A stretch of 63,086 nt of DNA from Achromobacter denitrificans NBRC 15125 (GTDB lineage: Bacteria; Pseudomonadota; Gammaproteobacteria; Burkholderiales; Burkholderiaceae_B): NCBI RefSeq assembly GCF_001571365.1, contig NZ_BCTQ01000038.1, positions 1 through 63,086 of the forward strand, read 5' to 3'. Shown here piece after piece: positions 40,523 to 49,343 of this stretch. The notes beneath the pieces were generated by a model. It worked only from the letters and a program-made list of their open reading frames with translations, did no database searches and was not told the origin of the DNA. Each line of letters begins with the position of its first letter. Position 1 is the stretch's first letter. The position numbers and the translations under genes were made by a program.

Positions 40523-41308
40523 TTGCTGGAAACCAAGGTCGCGGGAGCCGCGGCGTTCGCGAAGTTCATGACGGTGCTGCAGGCGGTCGCCGACGCGCCG
40601 CAGCCGCCCACCGCCGCCGCGCTGGCGCGCAGCTGCGGCTATCCGCGCCCCACCGTCTACCGGATCGTCGCGGCCCTGGCCGAACAGGGCATGGTGGCGG
40701 AATCCGGCGGCGCCTACCGGCTGGGCCCCAGGCTGATGTCCCTGGCCAGCCGGGCATGGTCGCAGTTCGACCTGCGCGCCGCGCTGGCGCCAGAATTGCG
40801 GGCGCTGCGCGATGAAACCGGCGAAACCGTGCACCTGGCGGTTCCGGCCGGGCGCGAGATGACCTACATTGACAAGCTGGAAAGCCCCGGCCCGGTGCGC
40901 ATGGCATCGCGGGTGGGCGCATCCGTGGCGCTGCACTCCAGCGCGGTCGGCAAGGCCTACCTGGCGGCGCTGGACGAGCCCTCGCGCGAGCGCCTGCTGC
41001 GCGGCCTGCCGCTGGCCGCGCGCATGCCCGCCACGATGACCAGCCTGCCCGCGCTGCGCGCCCAGTTGGACGAAACCGCGGCGCGCGGATACGCCACGGA
41101 CAACGAGGAAAACGAAGCCGGCATCGTCTGCTACGGCGTGGCGCTGTGCGACGCGGCCGGGCGGCCCGTCGCGGGCGTCAGCGTCAGCACCTTGCTGTTC
41201 CGGCGCCGCGACGATCCCCACGCCGCCTACATCGAACCCTTGCTGCGGCTGCGCGACGCCGCCGCGGCCAAACTTGCCGTGCTGCCGGTTTCTCCCGGCG
41301 GCGCCTGA
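40523..41308 (+). CDS. IclR family transcriptional regulator (KdgR-like by context)
   Basis: Regulator of 261 residues with an N-terminal winged helix (AALARSCGYPRPTVYRIVAAL) and a C-terminal IclR effector domain (GETVHLAVPAGREMTYIDKL, HSSAVGKAYLAAL, DNEENEAGIVCYGVAL). I choose the TTG at 40523 (LLETKVAG) because a GGGAGA lies 6-8 bp upstream and the length is then normal. An in-frame ATG at 40394 would add 43 residues and would start inside the palindromic operator, which is less likely. It leads an operon with KDPG aldolase and KDG kinase genes, so it is probably a sugar-acid-responsive repressor. Confidence 0.85.
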   Translation: MLETKVAGAAAFAKFMTVLQAVADAPQPPTAAALARSCGYPRPTVYRIVAALAEQGMVAESGGAYRLGPRLMSLASRAWSQFDLRAALAPELRALRDETGETVHLAVPAGREMTYIDKLESPGPVRMASRVGASVALHSSAVGKAYLAALDEPSRERLLRGLPLAARMPATMTSLPALRAQLDETAARGYATDNEENEAGIVCYGVALCDAAGRPVAGVSVSTLLFRRRDDPHAAYIEPLLRLRDAAAAKLAVLPVSPGGA

Positions 41309-41330
41309 CCGTCAGCCCTTGAGGAATTCC

Positions 41331-41972
41331 ATGACCGCTTCCCTTGCCCCCAAGCTCGCCGCCCTGATGGCCGCCCGCGTCGTTCCCGTGCTGCGCTACA
41401 CCGACGCCGCCACCGCCGCCTACGCGGCCGAAGTCGCCGTGGCCGCCGGCTGCACCACGCTGGAACTGACCTGGACCATACCCGGCGTCACCGACCTGCT
41501 GCGAGCCTTGCGCGACAAGCACGGCACCGCCCTTCAACTGGGCGTGGGAACGGTGCTGGACGAGCAGCAGGCGCGCGAGGCGCTGGTCGCCGGCGCCGAC
41601 TTCCTGGTGTCGCCCGCGCTTGCCACCGAGATCGTCGACATGGCGCACGCGGCCGACGCGCTCTGCCTGCTGGGCGCGTTCACGCCCACGGAAGTGCTGG
41701 CCGCGCGCCGCGCCGGGGCGGACATCGTGAAGATCTTCCCGGCGGACACCGGCGGCCCCAAGCATCTGGCCGCGATCAAATCCGTCTATCCCGACACCCT
41801 CCTGTGCCCCACGGGCGGCGTCACCCAGGAAAACATGGGCGCGTACTTCGCCGCCGGCGCGGCGCTGGTGGGCATCGGCAGCAACCTCTACGACAAGGCG
41901 GCCTTCGCCGCCCGCGACACACCCGCCCTAGTGGCGCAGATCGTCCGCACCCGCGAGGCCGCCCATGGCTGA
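41331..41972 (+). CDS. eda: 2-dehydro-3-deoxyphosphogluconate aldolase (KDPG/KHG aldolase)
   Basis: Class I aldolase of 213 residues that splits 2-keto-3-deoxy-6-phosphogluconate into pyruvate and glyceraldehyde 3-phosphate. Conserved are TLELTWT with the acid/base glutamate, the Schiff-base lysine in [10 protein letters not shown], and [12 protein letters not shown] for phosphate binding. Start MTASLAPK has GAGGAATTCC before it; an ATG 19 codons earlier lies within the end of the regulator gene. The kinase gene overlaps by 8 bp, so the two act together: kinase makes KDPG, aldolase cleaves it. It is an Entner-Doudoroff or sugar-acid branch. Confidence 0.9.
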   Translation: MTASLAPKLAALMAARVVPVLRYTDAATAAYAAEVAVAAGCTTLELTWTIPGVTDLLRALRDKHGTALQLGVGTVLDEQQAREALVAGADFLVSPALATEIVDMAHAADALCLLGAFTPTEVLAARRAGADIVKIFPADTGGPKHLAAIKSVYPDTLLCPTGGVTQENMGAYFAAGAALVGIGSNLYDKAAFAARDTPALVAQIVRTREAAHG

Positions 41973-42897
41973 TTTCGATATCGTCGCGCTGGGCGAACCG
42001 CTGGTCGAACTGAACCAGACCCACAAAGACCAGCGCCAATACCTGCAAGGCTTCGGCGGAGACACCTCCAACGCCGTCATCGCCGCCGCCCGCCAAGGCG
42101 CGCGCTGCGCCTACCTGACCCGCGTCGGCGACGACGCCTTCGGCCAGCAGTTCCTGGACCTCTGGCAGGCCGAAGGCGTGGACGTCTCGGGCGTTGAGGT
42201 CGATCCGGAAGCCCACACCGGTCTGTACTTCGTCCAGCACGGCCCCGACGGACACGCCTTCAGCTACCTGCGCCGCGGCTCCGCCGCCAGCCTGATGACG
42301 CCCGCCAGCCTCGACGCCGGCCTGATCGAACGCGCCCGCTTCCTGCACGTATCGGGCATCAGCCTGGCGATCAGCACCAGCGCCTGCGACACCGTCTTCG
42401 CCGCCATCGCGCGCGCGCGGGCGGCCGGCACCCAGGTCAGCCTCGACTCCAACCTGCGCCTGCGGCTGTGGCCGGTAGACCGCGCCCGCGCCGTCCTGCG
42501 CGAAACCATGCGCGCCGCCGACCTGTTCCTGCCCAGCATGGACGACATGCAGCACCTGACCGGCAACGACGACCCGGAACGCACCCTGGACTGGATCCGC
42601 GACGGCGGCGCCGCCGGCGTGGTCGTGCTCAAGCTGGGCAAGGACGGTTCCATCATCGACGACGGCGCCCGACGCCTCCCCATGCCCGCCCTGCGGGTGC
42701 AGGCCGTGGACGCGACCGGCGCGGGCGACTGCTTCGCCGGCAGCCTGCTGGCGCGCCGCTGCGAGGGAGATTCCTGGGAAGACGCCGTGCGCTACGCCAA
42801 CGCCGCGGCGGCGCTGTCCACTCTGGGCTACGGCGCGGTCGACCCCTTGCCCCGCGCCGAGCAGGTCTGGGCGCGGCTGAAAGACGCATCCGCCTGA
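41965..42897 (+). CDS. kdgK: 2-dehydro-3-deoxygluconokinase (PfkB family sugar kinase)
   Basis: Ribokinase-fold enzyme of 310 residues. ALGEPLVELNQ at the start, FGGDTSNAVIAAARQGA (PfkB signature 1) and VDATGAGDCFAGSLLARR (signature 2 with the catalytic aspartate) are intact. Overlap with eda and an upstream IclR-type regulator indicate phosphorylation of 2-keto-3-deoxygluconate to KDPG. A few family members accept KDGal or other keto-deoxy acids, so the exact sugar is open. The gene ends 211 bp before a separate promoter. Confidence 0.9.
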   Translation: MADFDIVALGEPLVELNQTHKDQRQYLQGFGGDTSNAVIAAARQGARCAYLTRVGDDAFGQQFLDLWQAEGVDVSGVEVDPEAHTGLYFVQHGPDGHAFSYLRRGSAASLMTPASLDAGLIERARFLHVSGISLAISTSACDTVFAAIARARAAGTQVSLDSNLRLRLWPVDRARAVLRETMRAADLFLPSMDDMQHLTGNDDPERTLDWIRDGGAAGVVVLKLGKDGSIIDDGARRLPMPALRVQAVDATGAGDCFAGSLLARRCEGDSWEDAVRYANAAAALSTLGYGAVDPLPRAEQVWARLKDASA

Positions 42898-42993
42898 GCG
42901 CCCGCGCTTGTGGAAGAGGAGGGCGGACAGAGATCCGTCCCGATTTTCCAGGCGTCGGCCGGCGCAGGCGGAGCAGCGCCCGATTTGCCGTCA

Positions 42994-43024
42994 TTGGCGC
43001 TCCCCGCCAATTTCAGGCTAAAAT
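42994..43024 (+). promoter_or_regulatory. Promoter with overlapping palindrome for the 42-residue protein gene
   Basis: TTGGCG (42994-42999) as -35 and TAAAAT (43019-43024, 5 of 6 to consensus) as -10 are separated by 19 bp, slightly long. The -35 is the left arm of a perfect inverted repeat TTGGCG-CTCCC-CGCCAA (42994-43010), so a regulator could bind over it. Confidence 0.45.
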
Positions 43025-43108
43025 GCCAAGTTACCCGAATTTTCCGCCAGCCCAGTACCCGGTTGTGCGGGGTCGCCTTCACCGCACAATTTCATCAGGA
43101 GAGTAAAC

Positions 43109-43237
43109 ATGGCCGAACGCAAACGCGTGCGTCGCAACACCCTGGAACGCCGTTGCCTGGGCAAGGCTTTCAAGCGCTTGTTCGTCAAGTCGCCCAAGGG
43201 CGTGTTCAAGATGCTGGAAAAGATCAAGCGCGTCTAA
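43109..43237 (+). CDS. Small basic protein of 42 residues, unknown function
   Basis: Short open frame with ATG GCC GAA CGC start and TAA stop. It encodes a strongly basic peptide: MAERKRVRRNTLERR, then CLGKAFKRLFVKSPK and the end GVFKMLEKIKRV. About 17 of 42 residues are Lys or Arg and only 3 are acidic. It has a Shine-Dalgarno AGGAGA about 8 bp upstream, a promoter at 42994-43024 and a strong terminator at 43281-43314, so it is a complete single-gene unit. Codon choice (CGC, AAG, CTG, GGC) matches the host genes. I do not recognise a named family. The composition suggests binding to nucleic acid, ribosome or membrane phosphates. Confidence 0.7.
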   Translation: MAERKRVRRNTLERRCLGKAFKRLFVKSPKGVFKMLEKIKRV

Positions 43238-43280
43238 TCCACGCGCCGGGCTGAGCTCCGCTTCCGCCCCGATCCCGAAA

Positions 43281-43314
43281 AAACCCGCCAGGCCTGCGCC
43301 GAGCGGGTTTTTTT
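43281..43314 (+). terminator. Rho-independent terminator after small-protein gene
   Basis: Stem AAACCCGC ... GCGGGTTT followed by TTTT, with a GC-rich loop, 44 bp after the TAA. It lies between convergent genes and could also end the LysR transcript from the right, since an A-run precedes the stem. Confidence 0.85.
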
Positions 43315-43399
43315 ATGCCCCGGGCCGCGCGTATTGCCTCATTAACCCGGCTCAGCGAGAGCCAGGGCTATCCGCGCCTCGCCGGCCCTCAATCGATCA

Positions 43400-44386
43400 T
43401 CAACCTTCCGGGCCGGCAACCTCATCCTGCGCCGGTCCCAGCTTAGGCAGGATGAAATCCATGAAAGCCCGCGTCTTGGCCGGCTGGATGCTGGACGGAT
43501 ACACCACGTAGATCGAAATCGGATCCACCGACCATCCCGGCAGCACCCGCTTCAGCGAATTCCGCTTGATGATGGGATCCAGCGCCTGACAGTGCGGCAT
43601 CCGGGTAATCGCCAGATCCAGCCCCGCCAGCGTTCCCGCGATGCTCATATTGTTCGCCGCCAGGTGCCCGCTGACCGGCACGCGCTCGCTGACCGCGCCC
43701 CGGCGCAGCGTCCAATGCGAATGCGCATCGTCGATAGTGGTGCGCAAGCACTGGTGCTGCGTCAGGTCGCCCGGTGTCTTGGGTTCGCCGTAGCGTTCCA
43801 GGTAACGGTCCGAGGCATAAAGGAAATTGTCCAGCGACACCAACTCCTGCACCACGGCTCCGCTGTGCGACACCCCGTTGCCGTTGCCATTGCCGGCGTC
43901 CGCCGCCGACGACAGCGGATGGTCCGAGTCCCGGCCGAACCGCAGCACCACGTCGAACGGCGTTCCCTGCGCATCGGACGCCGTCAACATGCTCAGGTCG
44001 AACTCGCATTCGACCTCGGGATAGCGCTCGGTGAAATCGTTGATGGTTTCCGGCAGCAGCCAGATCGCCAGGCTGTAGGGCATGGACACCCGCAGATTCC
44101 CGGAAGGGCCGCCGGACAGCATCTGCAGCTGTTCGTGCGCCAGCCGCGCCTCGTCGATCAGGCCCTGGCAGCGGCTCATATAGGCCGCGCCCGCCTCGGT
44201 CAGGTCGAGCCTGCGCGTATTCCGATTGATCAGCCGCAGGCCGATCGCGCGTTCCAGCTCGTTGATGCGGCGCGACAAGGTCGACGTCGGCATGTTCAGC
44301 GCGCGCGCCGCCAGGCTGAAGCTCTTGCGCTTGGCAACCTCCACGAACAAGGCGATGTCATTGAGCTGGACGGGCGAGGCTTCCAT
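43400..44386 (-). CDS. LysR family transcriptional regulator (CrgA/DsdC-like group)
   Basis: Regulator of 328 residues starting MEASPVQLNDIALFVEVAKR with helix-turn-helix SLAARALNMPTSTLSRRINE. LRVSMPYSLAIWLLPETINDF matches the CrgA/YafC-type effector domain. An insert of alternating Gly-Asn (AGNGNGNGV) near residue 163 is encoded by three copies of a 6-bp repeat; changes in copy number would stay in frame. An ATG 2 codons upstream (44392) is equally possible. It is divergent from the glycosyltransferase gene by 224 bp. Target unknown. Confidence 0.88.
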   Translation of the reverse strand: MEASPVQLNDIALFVEVAKRKSFSLAARALNMPTSTLSRRINELERAIGLRLINRNTRRLDLTEAGAAYMSRCQGLIDEARLAHEQLQMLSGGPSGNLRVSMPYSLAIWLLPETINDFTERYPEVECEFDLSMLTASDAQGTPFDVVLRFGRDSDHPLSSAADAGNGNGNGVSHSGAVVQELVSLDNFLYASDRYLERYGEPKTPGDLTQHQCLRTTIDDAHSHWTLRRGAVSERVPVSGHLAANNMSIAGTLAGLDLAITRMPHCQALDPIIKRNSLKRVLPGWSVDPISIYVVYPSSIQPAKTRAFMDFILPKLGPAQDEVAGPEG

Positions 44387-44610
44387 AGGCATTCCGAATT
44401 TGGCCGCCCGAGTTTACGCCACTCGGCAGCGCCGCCCCAAGCCTGCGCAGGCGCCGCGGACCGGAATTGAATCCGGTTTTGTCAGATTTGATTGCAAATT
44501 CGAATGCCGCGCCATCGGTTCGCGCAGGCATATCCCCTAAACTTCAGGCGAACGCATAAAAACCAAGACCGCAGCGGTTGCATGAGGAATCGCAAAGGGG
44601 CACAGTGGGC

Positions 44611-45546
44611 ATGACCGACACGCCAACATTTTTTACCGTACTGACGCCCACCTATAACCGGGCGGGCACGCTGCACCGGGTGTACGAATCGCTTTCCCGG
44701 CAGACTTTCCGGGGTTTCGAATGGGTCGTGGTGGACGACGGCTCCACCGACAACACCCATGAATCGATCCTGGACTGGCAGGCTCGCGCGGATTTCCCGA
44801 TCCGCTATTTCTGGCAGAACAACCAGCACAAGAAAACGGCGTTCAACCGCGGCGTGCGCGAAGCGCGCGGCAAGCTGATCGTCGGCCTGGACAGCGACGA
44901 CGAAATGCCGCCCGACGCGCTGGCCGTCTTCAAGGAAGCCTGGGACAGCATTCCGCCCGCGCGCCGCGACTCCTACGTGGCCGTCACGGGCCTGTGCGCG
45001 CGCCCCGACGGCAGCATCGTGGGAGACCGCTATCCGCAGGACGTGTTCGACAGCACGGCCGTGGACGTCTATTTCCGCTACCGCATCAAGGGCGAGAAAT
45101 TCGGCTGTATGCGCACCGACATCCTCCGGACCTACCCCTTCCCCGAAGACGTGGCCGGCTTCGTGCCCGAAAGCTTGGTGTGGTGGGCGATCGCGCGCGC
45201 CGGCTACCTGAGCCGCTTCATCAACCGCGTCGTGCGCACCTACCACGACACGCCGGGCGGCTTGAGCCAGGGCGCGGTATCGGCCGCCAACAACGCCCAG
45301 GGCCTGTACCTGCTGGCCTGGGACATGCTGCAGCACCACCTGGAATTCTTCCGCTACCGGCCGCGCGAGTTCATCATGGCGGCCGCGCGCTACACACGCT
45401 TCCGCCTGCACCTGAAGCATTCCGGCGTGCCCACGGCCGTCCAGGCGTACCGGCTCACCCATCCCGTCGCCCGGTTCATGGTGGCGGCGATGTGGCCGCT
45501 GGGCTACGCGCTGTACCGCCGCGACCGGCGGCGCGGCGTCGCCTAG
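44611..45546 (+). CDS. Family 2 glycosyltransferase
   Basis: GT-A fold glycosyltransferase of 311 residues. FTVLTPTYNRAGTLHRVYES is the nucleotide-sugar-binding start, WVVVDDGSTDNT the first aspartate motif, and VGLDSDDEMPPDAL contains the DxD-like metal site. The C-terminal part is hydrophobic near MVAAMWPLGYALY and then strongly basic (RRDRRRGVA), suggesting peripheral contact with the inner membrane. There are no other polysaccharide genes nearby, so the acceptor is unknown. Start MTDTPTFF is preferred over an ATG 11 codons upstream. A long inverted pair GTTCGC...GCGAAC lies upstream. Confidence 0.85.
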   Translation: MTDTPTFFTVLTPTYNRAGTLHRVYESLSRQTFRGFEWVVVDDGSTDNTHESILDWQARADFPIRYFWQNNQHKKTAFNRGVREARGKLIVGLDSDDEMPPDALAVFKEAWDSIPPARRDSYVAVTGLCARPDGSIVGDRYPQDVFDSTAVDVYFRYRIKGEKFGCMRTDILRTYPFPEDVAGFVPESLVWWAIARAGYLSRFINRVVRTYHDTPGGLSQGAVSAANNAQGLYLLAWDMLQHHLEFFRYRPREFIMAAARYTRFRLHLKHSGVPTAVQAYRLTHPVARFMVAAMWPLGYALYRRDRRRGVA

Positions 45547-45587
45547 CGCTCGCGCCCGGGGCGTTTCCCGGCGCGCGGGAAGCCGCC

Positions 45588-46340
45588 TCAGGCGGGCGCC
45601 GCGGCTGGCGCCCCGTGGCCCAGCCCCAGATACACTTCCACCACCCGCGGGTCTTCCGCCACCTGGGCGGCCGGCCCTTCCAGCGTGACCGCCCCGGTTT
45701 CCAGCACGTAGGCGTAGTCGGCCACCTGCAGCGCGGCGCGGGCGTTCTGCTCGATCAGCAGGATCGACACGCCCATCTCCCGCAACCGCGCCACGATGCG
45801 GAAAACTTCGCGCACGATGCGGGGCGCCAGGCCGAGGCTGGGTTCGTCCAGCATCAGCAGCCGGGGCTTGGCCATCAGCGCGCGGCCCACCGCCAGCATC
45901 TGGCGTTCGCCACCCGACAGCGTGCCGGCCAGCTGCGCGCGGCGCTCCTTCAGCCGGGGGAACAGTTCATAGACTTCGTCCAGCGTCTGGCCCTGGTCGC
46001 GCAATCCGTTGCGATACCGGTGGAACGCGCCCAGCATCAGGTTGTCCTCGACCGTCATCTCGGAGAAGAGCTCGCGCTTCTCGGGCACCAGGTTCATGCC
46101 GGCCGCGACCATCTCCTCGATCTCGGCATGCTCTTGCCGCTTGCCGCCGAAGACGATCTCGCCGTTCGACGGCAGCACTCCCATGATGGCCGACAGCAGC
46201 GTCGTCTTGCCGGCCCCGTTCGGGCCGATCACGGTGACGATCTGGCCTTCGCCGACCGCCAGGCTGACGCCCGAGACGGCCTCGACCTTGTCGTAGGCCA
46301 CGCGCAGGTCGCGCACTTCCAGCAGTTTCGCGCTCATCAT
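45588..46340 (-). CDS. LivF-like ABC transporter ATP-binding protein (last gene of iad-type operon)
   Basis: ATPase of 250 residues in the branched-chain amino acid (HAAT) importer family. Walker A GPNGAGKT (residues 39-46), signature [15 protein letters not shown] and Walker [14 protein letters not shown] are intact. The gene overlaps the upstream permease/ATPase gene by 4 bp. By position it is the fourteenth gene of the minus-strand operon, fitting iadN of an iad-type locus (letter inferred from order). It probably powers uptake of indole-3-acetate or a related aromatic acid rather than leucine. Confidence 0.88.
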   Translation of the reverse strand: MMSAKLLEVRDLRVAYDKVEAVSGVSLAVGEGQIVTVIGPNGAGKTTLLSAIMGVLPSNGEIVFGGKRQEHAEIEEMVAAGMNLVPEKRELFSEMTVEDNLMLGAFHRYRNGLRDQGQTLDEVYELFPRLKERRAQLAGTLSGGERQMLAVGRALMAKPRLLMLDEPSLGLAPRIVREVFRIVARLREMGVSILLIEQNARAALQVADYAYVLETGAVTLEGPAAQVAEDPRVVEVYLGLGHGAPAAAPA

Positions 46341-48130
46341 TCCACTCCGCCCAGATAGGCTTCAAGCACCGCGGGGTTGTGCTGGATCTCGGCGGGCAGC
46401 CCTTCGGCGATTTTCTCGCCGAAGTCCATCACCACGACGCGGTCCACCAGCCCCATCACGAAATCCATATCGTGTTCGACCAGCAGGATGGCCATGCCTT
46501 CGGCGCGCAGCTTCTTCAGCAGGTCCGCCAGCTCGCACTTCTCCTGGTAGCGCAAGCCGGCCGCGGGTTCGTCCAGCAGCAGGAGGCACGGGTCGGACGC
46601 CAGCGCGCGCGCGATTTCCAGGATGCGCTGCTGGCCCAGGGCGAGAGAGCCGGCTTCGTCGTGCAGATGCTTGCCCAGGCCCACGCGCTCGACCTGGCGC
46701 GCCGCCTCGGCCAGCAGGCGAGCCTCTTCCGCGCGATCCAGCCGCCAGGCGGCCGGCATCACGCCGCGGTGGCCGCGCAGGTGCGCGCCGATCGCCACGT
46801 TCTCCAGCACGCTCATGCGGCCCAGCAGGCGCACGTGCTGGAAAGTCCGCGACAGGCCGAGCCGCGCAATCCGGCGCGCGCCGGCGCCGGCCACCGAATG
46901 GCCCAGCAGGGTCACCTGGCCGGAGGTCGGCGTGTCCACGCCGGAAATCTGGTTGAACATCGTGCTCTTGCCGGCGCCGTTCGGGCCGATCAGGGCCAGG
47001 ATCTCGCCCGCCCGGATCTCCAGGTTCATGGCGTTGTTGGCGACCAGGCCGCCGAACTTCCGCGTCACGTCCACTGCCTTGAGCACCACGTCGCCGCGCG
47101 GCGGCATGGGCTTGCGGGGCAGGGGCTCGGCATTCATGTCCAGCTTGCGAACCTGCTTCTTCAGCGGAACGCAGCGGGTCAGGACGGGCCACAGGCCACT
47201 GCGGGCGCGATGCAGCAGCAGCACCATGCCGAAGCCGAAGACGATCACCTCGAAGTTGCCGGTCTGGCCCAGCAGGCGGGGCATCCAGTCCTGCAGCCAT
47301 TGCTTGAGCACCGTGAACACGCCCGCCCCGACCAGGGCGCCCCAGACCTGCCCCGCGCCGCCGATGACGGTCATGAACAGATACTCGATGCCCATCTGCA
47401 GGCCGAAGGGGTTGGGGTTCACGAAGCGCTGCATGTGCGCGTACAGCCAGCCCGAGGCGCAGGCCTGAAGCGCCGCGATGATGAAGATCACCATGCGCGA
47501 GCGGGCCGTGTCCACGCCCATGGACTCCGCCATCACGCGGCCGCCCTTGAGCGCGCGGATGGCGCGGCCTTCGCGCGAATCCAGCAGGTTTTGCGTCGAC
47601 CACACGGCCGTCAGCAGGAACGCCCAGATCAGGTAGTAGATGTTTTCGCCCTGGGTCAGCGGCAAGCCGAAAAGATGGATGGCGGGAATGTCCGGAATGC
47701 CGGTGTGGCCGCCCAGGCCTTCGACCGAGCCGAAGACGAAGTACAGCGACAGGCCCCAGGCGATCGTGCCCAGCGGCAGGAAGTGGCCGGACAGCTTGAG
47801 GGTGATGGCGCCCAGCAGGTAGGCGATCACCAGTGTCAGCGCCAGGCCCGCCAGCAGGGTCAGCCAGGGCGACGCGCCCAGCCAGGCCAGCCAGGACGGC
47901 AGGGTGTCCGCGCGGGTGGTGAGCAGCGCGGTCGTGTAGGCGCCCACGCCGACGAAGGCGGCCTGTCCGAAGCTCGTCAGGCCGCCCACGCCGGTCAGCA
48001 GCACCAGGCCCAGCGCCACCATGGCGTACAGGCCGATGTAGTTCAGCAGCGTGACGTAGAAAGGCGGCAGGACCAGCGGGGCGAGGGCCAGCAGCGCCAG
48101 GAACGCGAAGAGGATGTGGCGCGGATTCAT
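46337..48130 (-). CDS. LivM-LivG-type fused permease/ATP-binding protein
   Basis: Single polypeptide of 597 residues that joins a LivM-like permease to a LivG-like ATPase. Residues 1 to about 345 hold about eight to ten hydrophobic helices ([37 protein letters not shown]). After a Pro/Lys-rich linker ([12 protein letters not shown]) the ATPase starts, with Walker A lysine 388, signature [16 protein letters not shown] and DEPAAGL. Start [10 protein letters not shown] overlaps livH-like stop by 4 bp. Such fusions are found in Burkholderiales. It fits iadM by order. Confidence 0.9.
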   Translation of the reverse strand: MNPRHILFAFLALLALAPLVLPPFYVTLLNYIGLYAMVALGLVLLTGVGGLTSFGQAAFVGVGAYTTALLTTRADTLPSWLAWLGASPWLTLLAGLALTLVIAYLLGAITLKLSGHFLPLGTIAWGLSLYFVFGSVEGLGGHTGIPDIPAIHLFGLPLTQGENIYYLIWAFLLTAVWSTQNLLDSREGRAIRALKGGRVMAESMGVDTARSRMVIFIIAALQACASGWLYAHMQRFVNPNPFGLQMGIEYLFMTVIGGAGQVWGALVGAGVFTVLKQWLQDWMPRLLGQTGNFEVIVFGFGMVLLLHRARSGLWPVLTRCVPLKKQVRKLDMNAEPLPRKPMPPRGDVVLKAVDVTRKFGGLVANNAMNLEIRAGEILALIGPNGAGKSTMFNQISGVDTPTSGQVTLLGHSVAGAGARRIARLGLSRTFQHVRLLGRMSVLENVAIGAHLRGHRGVMPAAWRLDRAEEARLLAEAARQVERVGLGKHLHDEAGSLALGQQRILEIARALASDPCLLLLDEPAAGLRYQEKCELADLLKKLRAEGMAILLVEHDMDFVMGLVDRVVVMDFGEKIAEGLPAEIQHNPAVLEAYLGGVE

Positions 48131-49167
48131 TCGTCTTCTTCCTCGACGTGATGGCTTTTCAGTGAACGCCAGAGCAGCACGGGGATGATCAGCGTGAACA
48201 CGATGATTTCTTTGTAGGCGCTTGCCCAGAACGAGGAGAAGGCTTCGATGAGGCCGACCAGCACGGCGCCGGCGGCGGCCAGCGGATAGCTCACCAGGCC
48301 GCCGATGATGGCGCCCACGAAGCCCTTCAGGCTGACCATGAAGCCGGAGTCGAAATACATGGTGGTGATGGGCGCGATGAGGATGCCCGACACCGTGCCG
48401 ATCAGCGCGGCCAGGAAGAACGTGGCCTTGCCCGCGAAGATCGGAGAAATGCCCATCAGCCTGGCGCCCAGGCGGTTGAAGGCGGCGGCGCGCAGCGCCT
48501 TGCCGTACATGGAGCGCTCGAAGAACTGGTAGAGCACGATGATCAGCACGGCGGACACGGCCAGCACCCACAGCGCCTGGCTGTTCACGTTGAGCGGGCC
48601 GAGCGTGAGGCTGGCGTCGCTGAACGGCGCGGTGCGGGCGCCTTCCGCGCCGAAGGCGAGCAGGCCGAGCCCGACCAGCGCCAGGTGCACGGCGATGGAG
48701 ACGATCAGCAGCACCAGGGTCGAGGCCGACGCGATGGGCTGGTAGAAGAGGCGGTACAGCTGCGGCCCCATCGGCACGACCAGCAGCAGCGTCAGCAGCG
48801 CCTGCACGGCCATGGGCAACTGGGCCAGCGGCAGGCGGTAGAACAGCGCGGCCAGCGCCAGCGGATAGGCCAGCTTGGCCGCCATGCGCCCGAGGCCGCG
48901 GTTACGTCCGGGCCGCTTGCGGCGCGCCATCAGGTCGGCAGCGACTTCGGCGACCGCGAAGGCGAGCAGCAGCCACACCAGCAGCACCGGCTTGCCGGCC
49001 TGCAGCGCCGCCATCGTCAGGGCGCCGAACGCCACGAACTCCCCCTGGGGGATGAACAGCACGCGGGTAACAGTGAAAACCAGCAGGATGGACAAAGCCA
49101 GCAGCGCATAGATGGCGCCATTGGTGATGCCGTCCTGCCCAAGAATCAGGGCAATCTGAGCATTCAT
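48127..49167 (-). CDS. LivH-like ABC transporter permease
   Basis: Inner-membrane permease of 346 residues, longer than E. coli LivH (308) because of a basic cytosolic loop ([17 protein letters not shown]). [21 protein letters not shown] opens the first helices, and [19 protein letters not shown] is the EAA-like loop contacting the ATPases. KLEIGF-like [20 protein letters not shown] follows. It is coupled to the downstream fusion gene by 4 bp and lies 174 bp after the substrate-binding protein gene. Position fits iadL. Confidence 0.9.
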   Translation of the reverse strand: MNAQIALILGQDGITNGAIYALLALSILLVFTVTRVLFIPQGEFVAFGALTMAALQAGKPVLLVWLLLAFAVAEVAADLMARRKRPGRNRGLGRMAAKLAYPLALAALFYRLPLAQLPMAVQALLTLLLVVPMGPQLYRLFYQPIASASTLVLLIVSIAVHLALVGLGLLAFGAEGARTAPFSDASLTLGPLNVNSQALWVLAVSAVLIIVLYQFFERSMYGKALRAAAFNRLGARLMGISPIFAGKATFFLAALIGTVSGILIAPITTMYFDSGFMVSLKGFVGAIIGGLVSYPLAAAGAVLVGLIEAFSSFWASAYKEIIVFTLIIPVLLWRSLKSHHVEEEDE

Positions 49168-49299
49168 GCGAAATTCCGGGTAAGACAGACAAGCACATCA
49201 GGCAGGTCACCCTTACATGCGCCGTGGGTGCCACCACGGAGCAGGCTCTGCGCACCCCAGCGGGATGCCGCGGATCCGGGCTCCGCCGGTCCGCAGGCA

Positions 49300-49343
49300 T
49301 GCCCCCCTGGGGGGGAAGCGCGCAGCGCTTCGGGGGGGGGGCT
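49300..49343. repeat. GC-rich hairpin element with G10 tract between transport genes
   Basis: GCCCCCCTGGGGGGGAAGCG (49301-49320) is followed by a perfect stem GAAGCG-CGCAG-CGCTTC (49315-49331) and a run of ten G (49332-49341) just after the stop of the binding-protein gene. It resembles the dispersed GCCCCC repeats at 5392 and 19132. In the mRNA it would form a strong hairpin after the binding-protein cistron. Confidence 0.65.

Noticed and set aside
43109..43237. Ribosomal protein bL36 or bL34 as identity of the small basic protein
   Set aside because: It lacks the Cys/His zinc set of bL36 and the MKRTFQPS start of bL34, and it is not next to rnpA or ribosomal genes.
43885..43905. Phase-variable repeat in the LysR gene at 43400
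   Set aside because: The repeat unit is 6 bp and in frame; copy changes add or remove Gly-Asn pairs only and cannot switch the gene off.
44518..44553. Inverted repeat GTTCGC...GCGAAC before the glycosyltransferase
   Set aside because: Only 6 bp arms with 24 bp between them in GC-rich DNA; likely chance, no other promoter features fit it.
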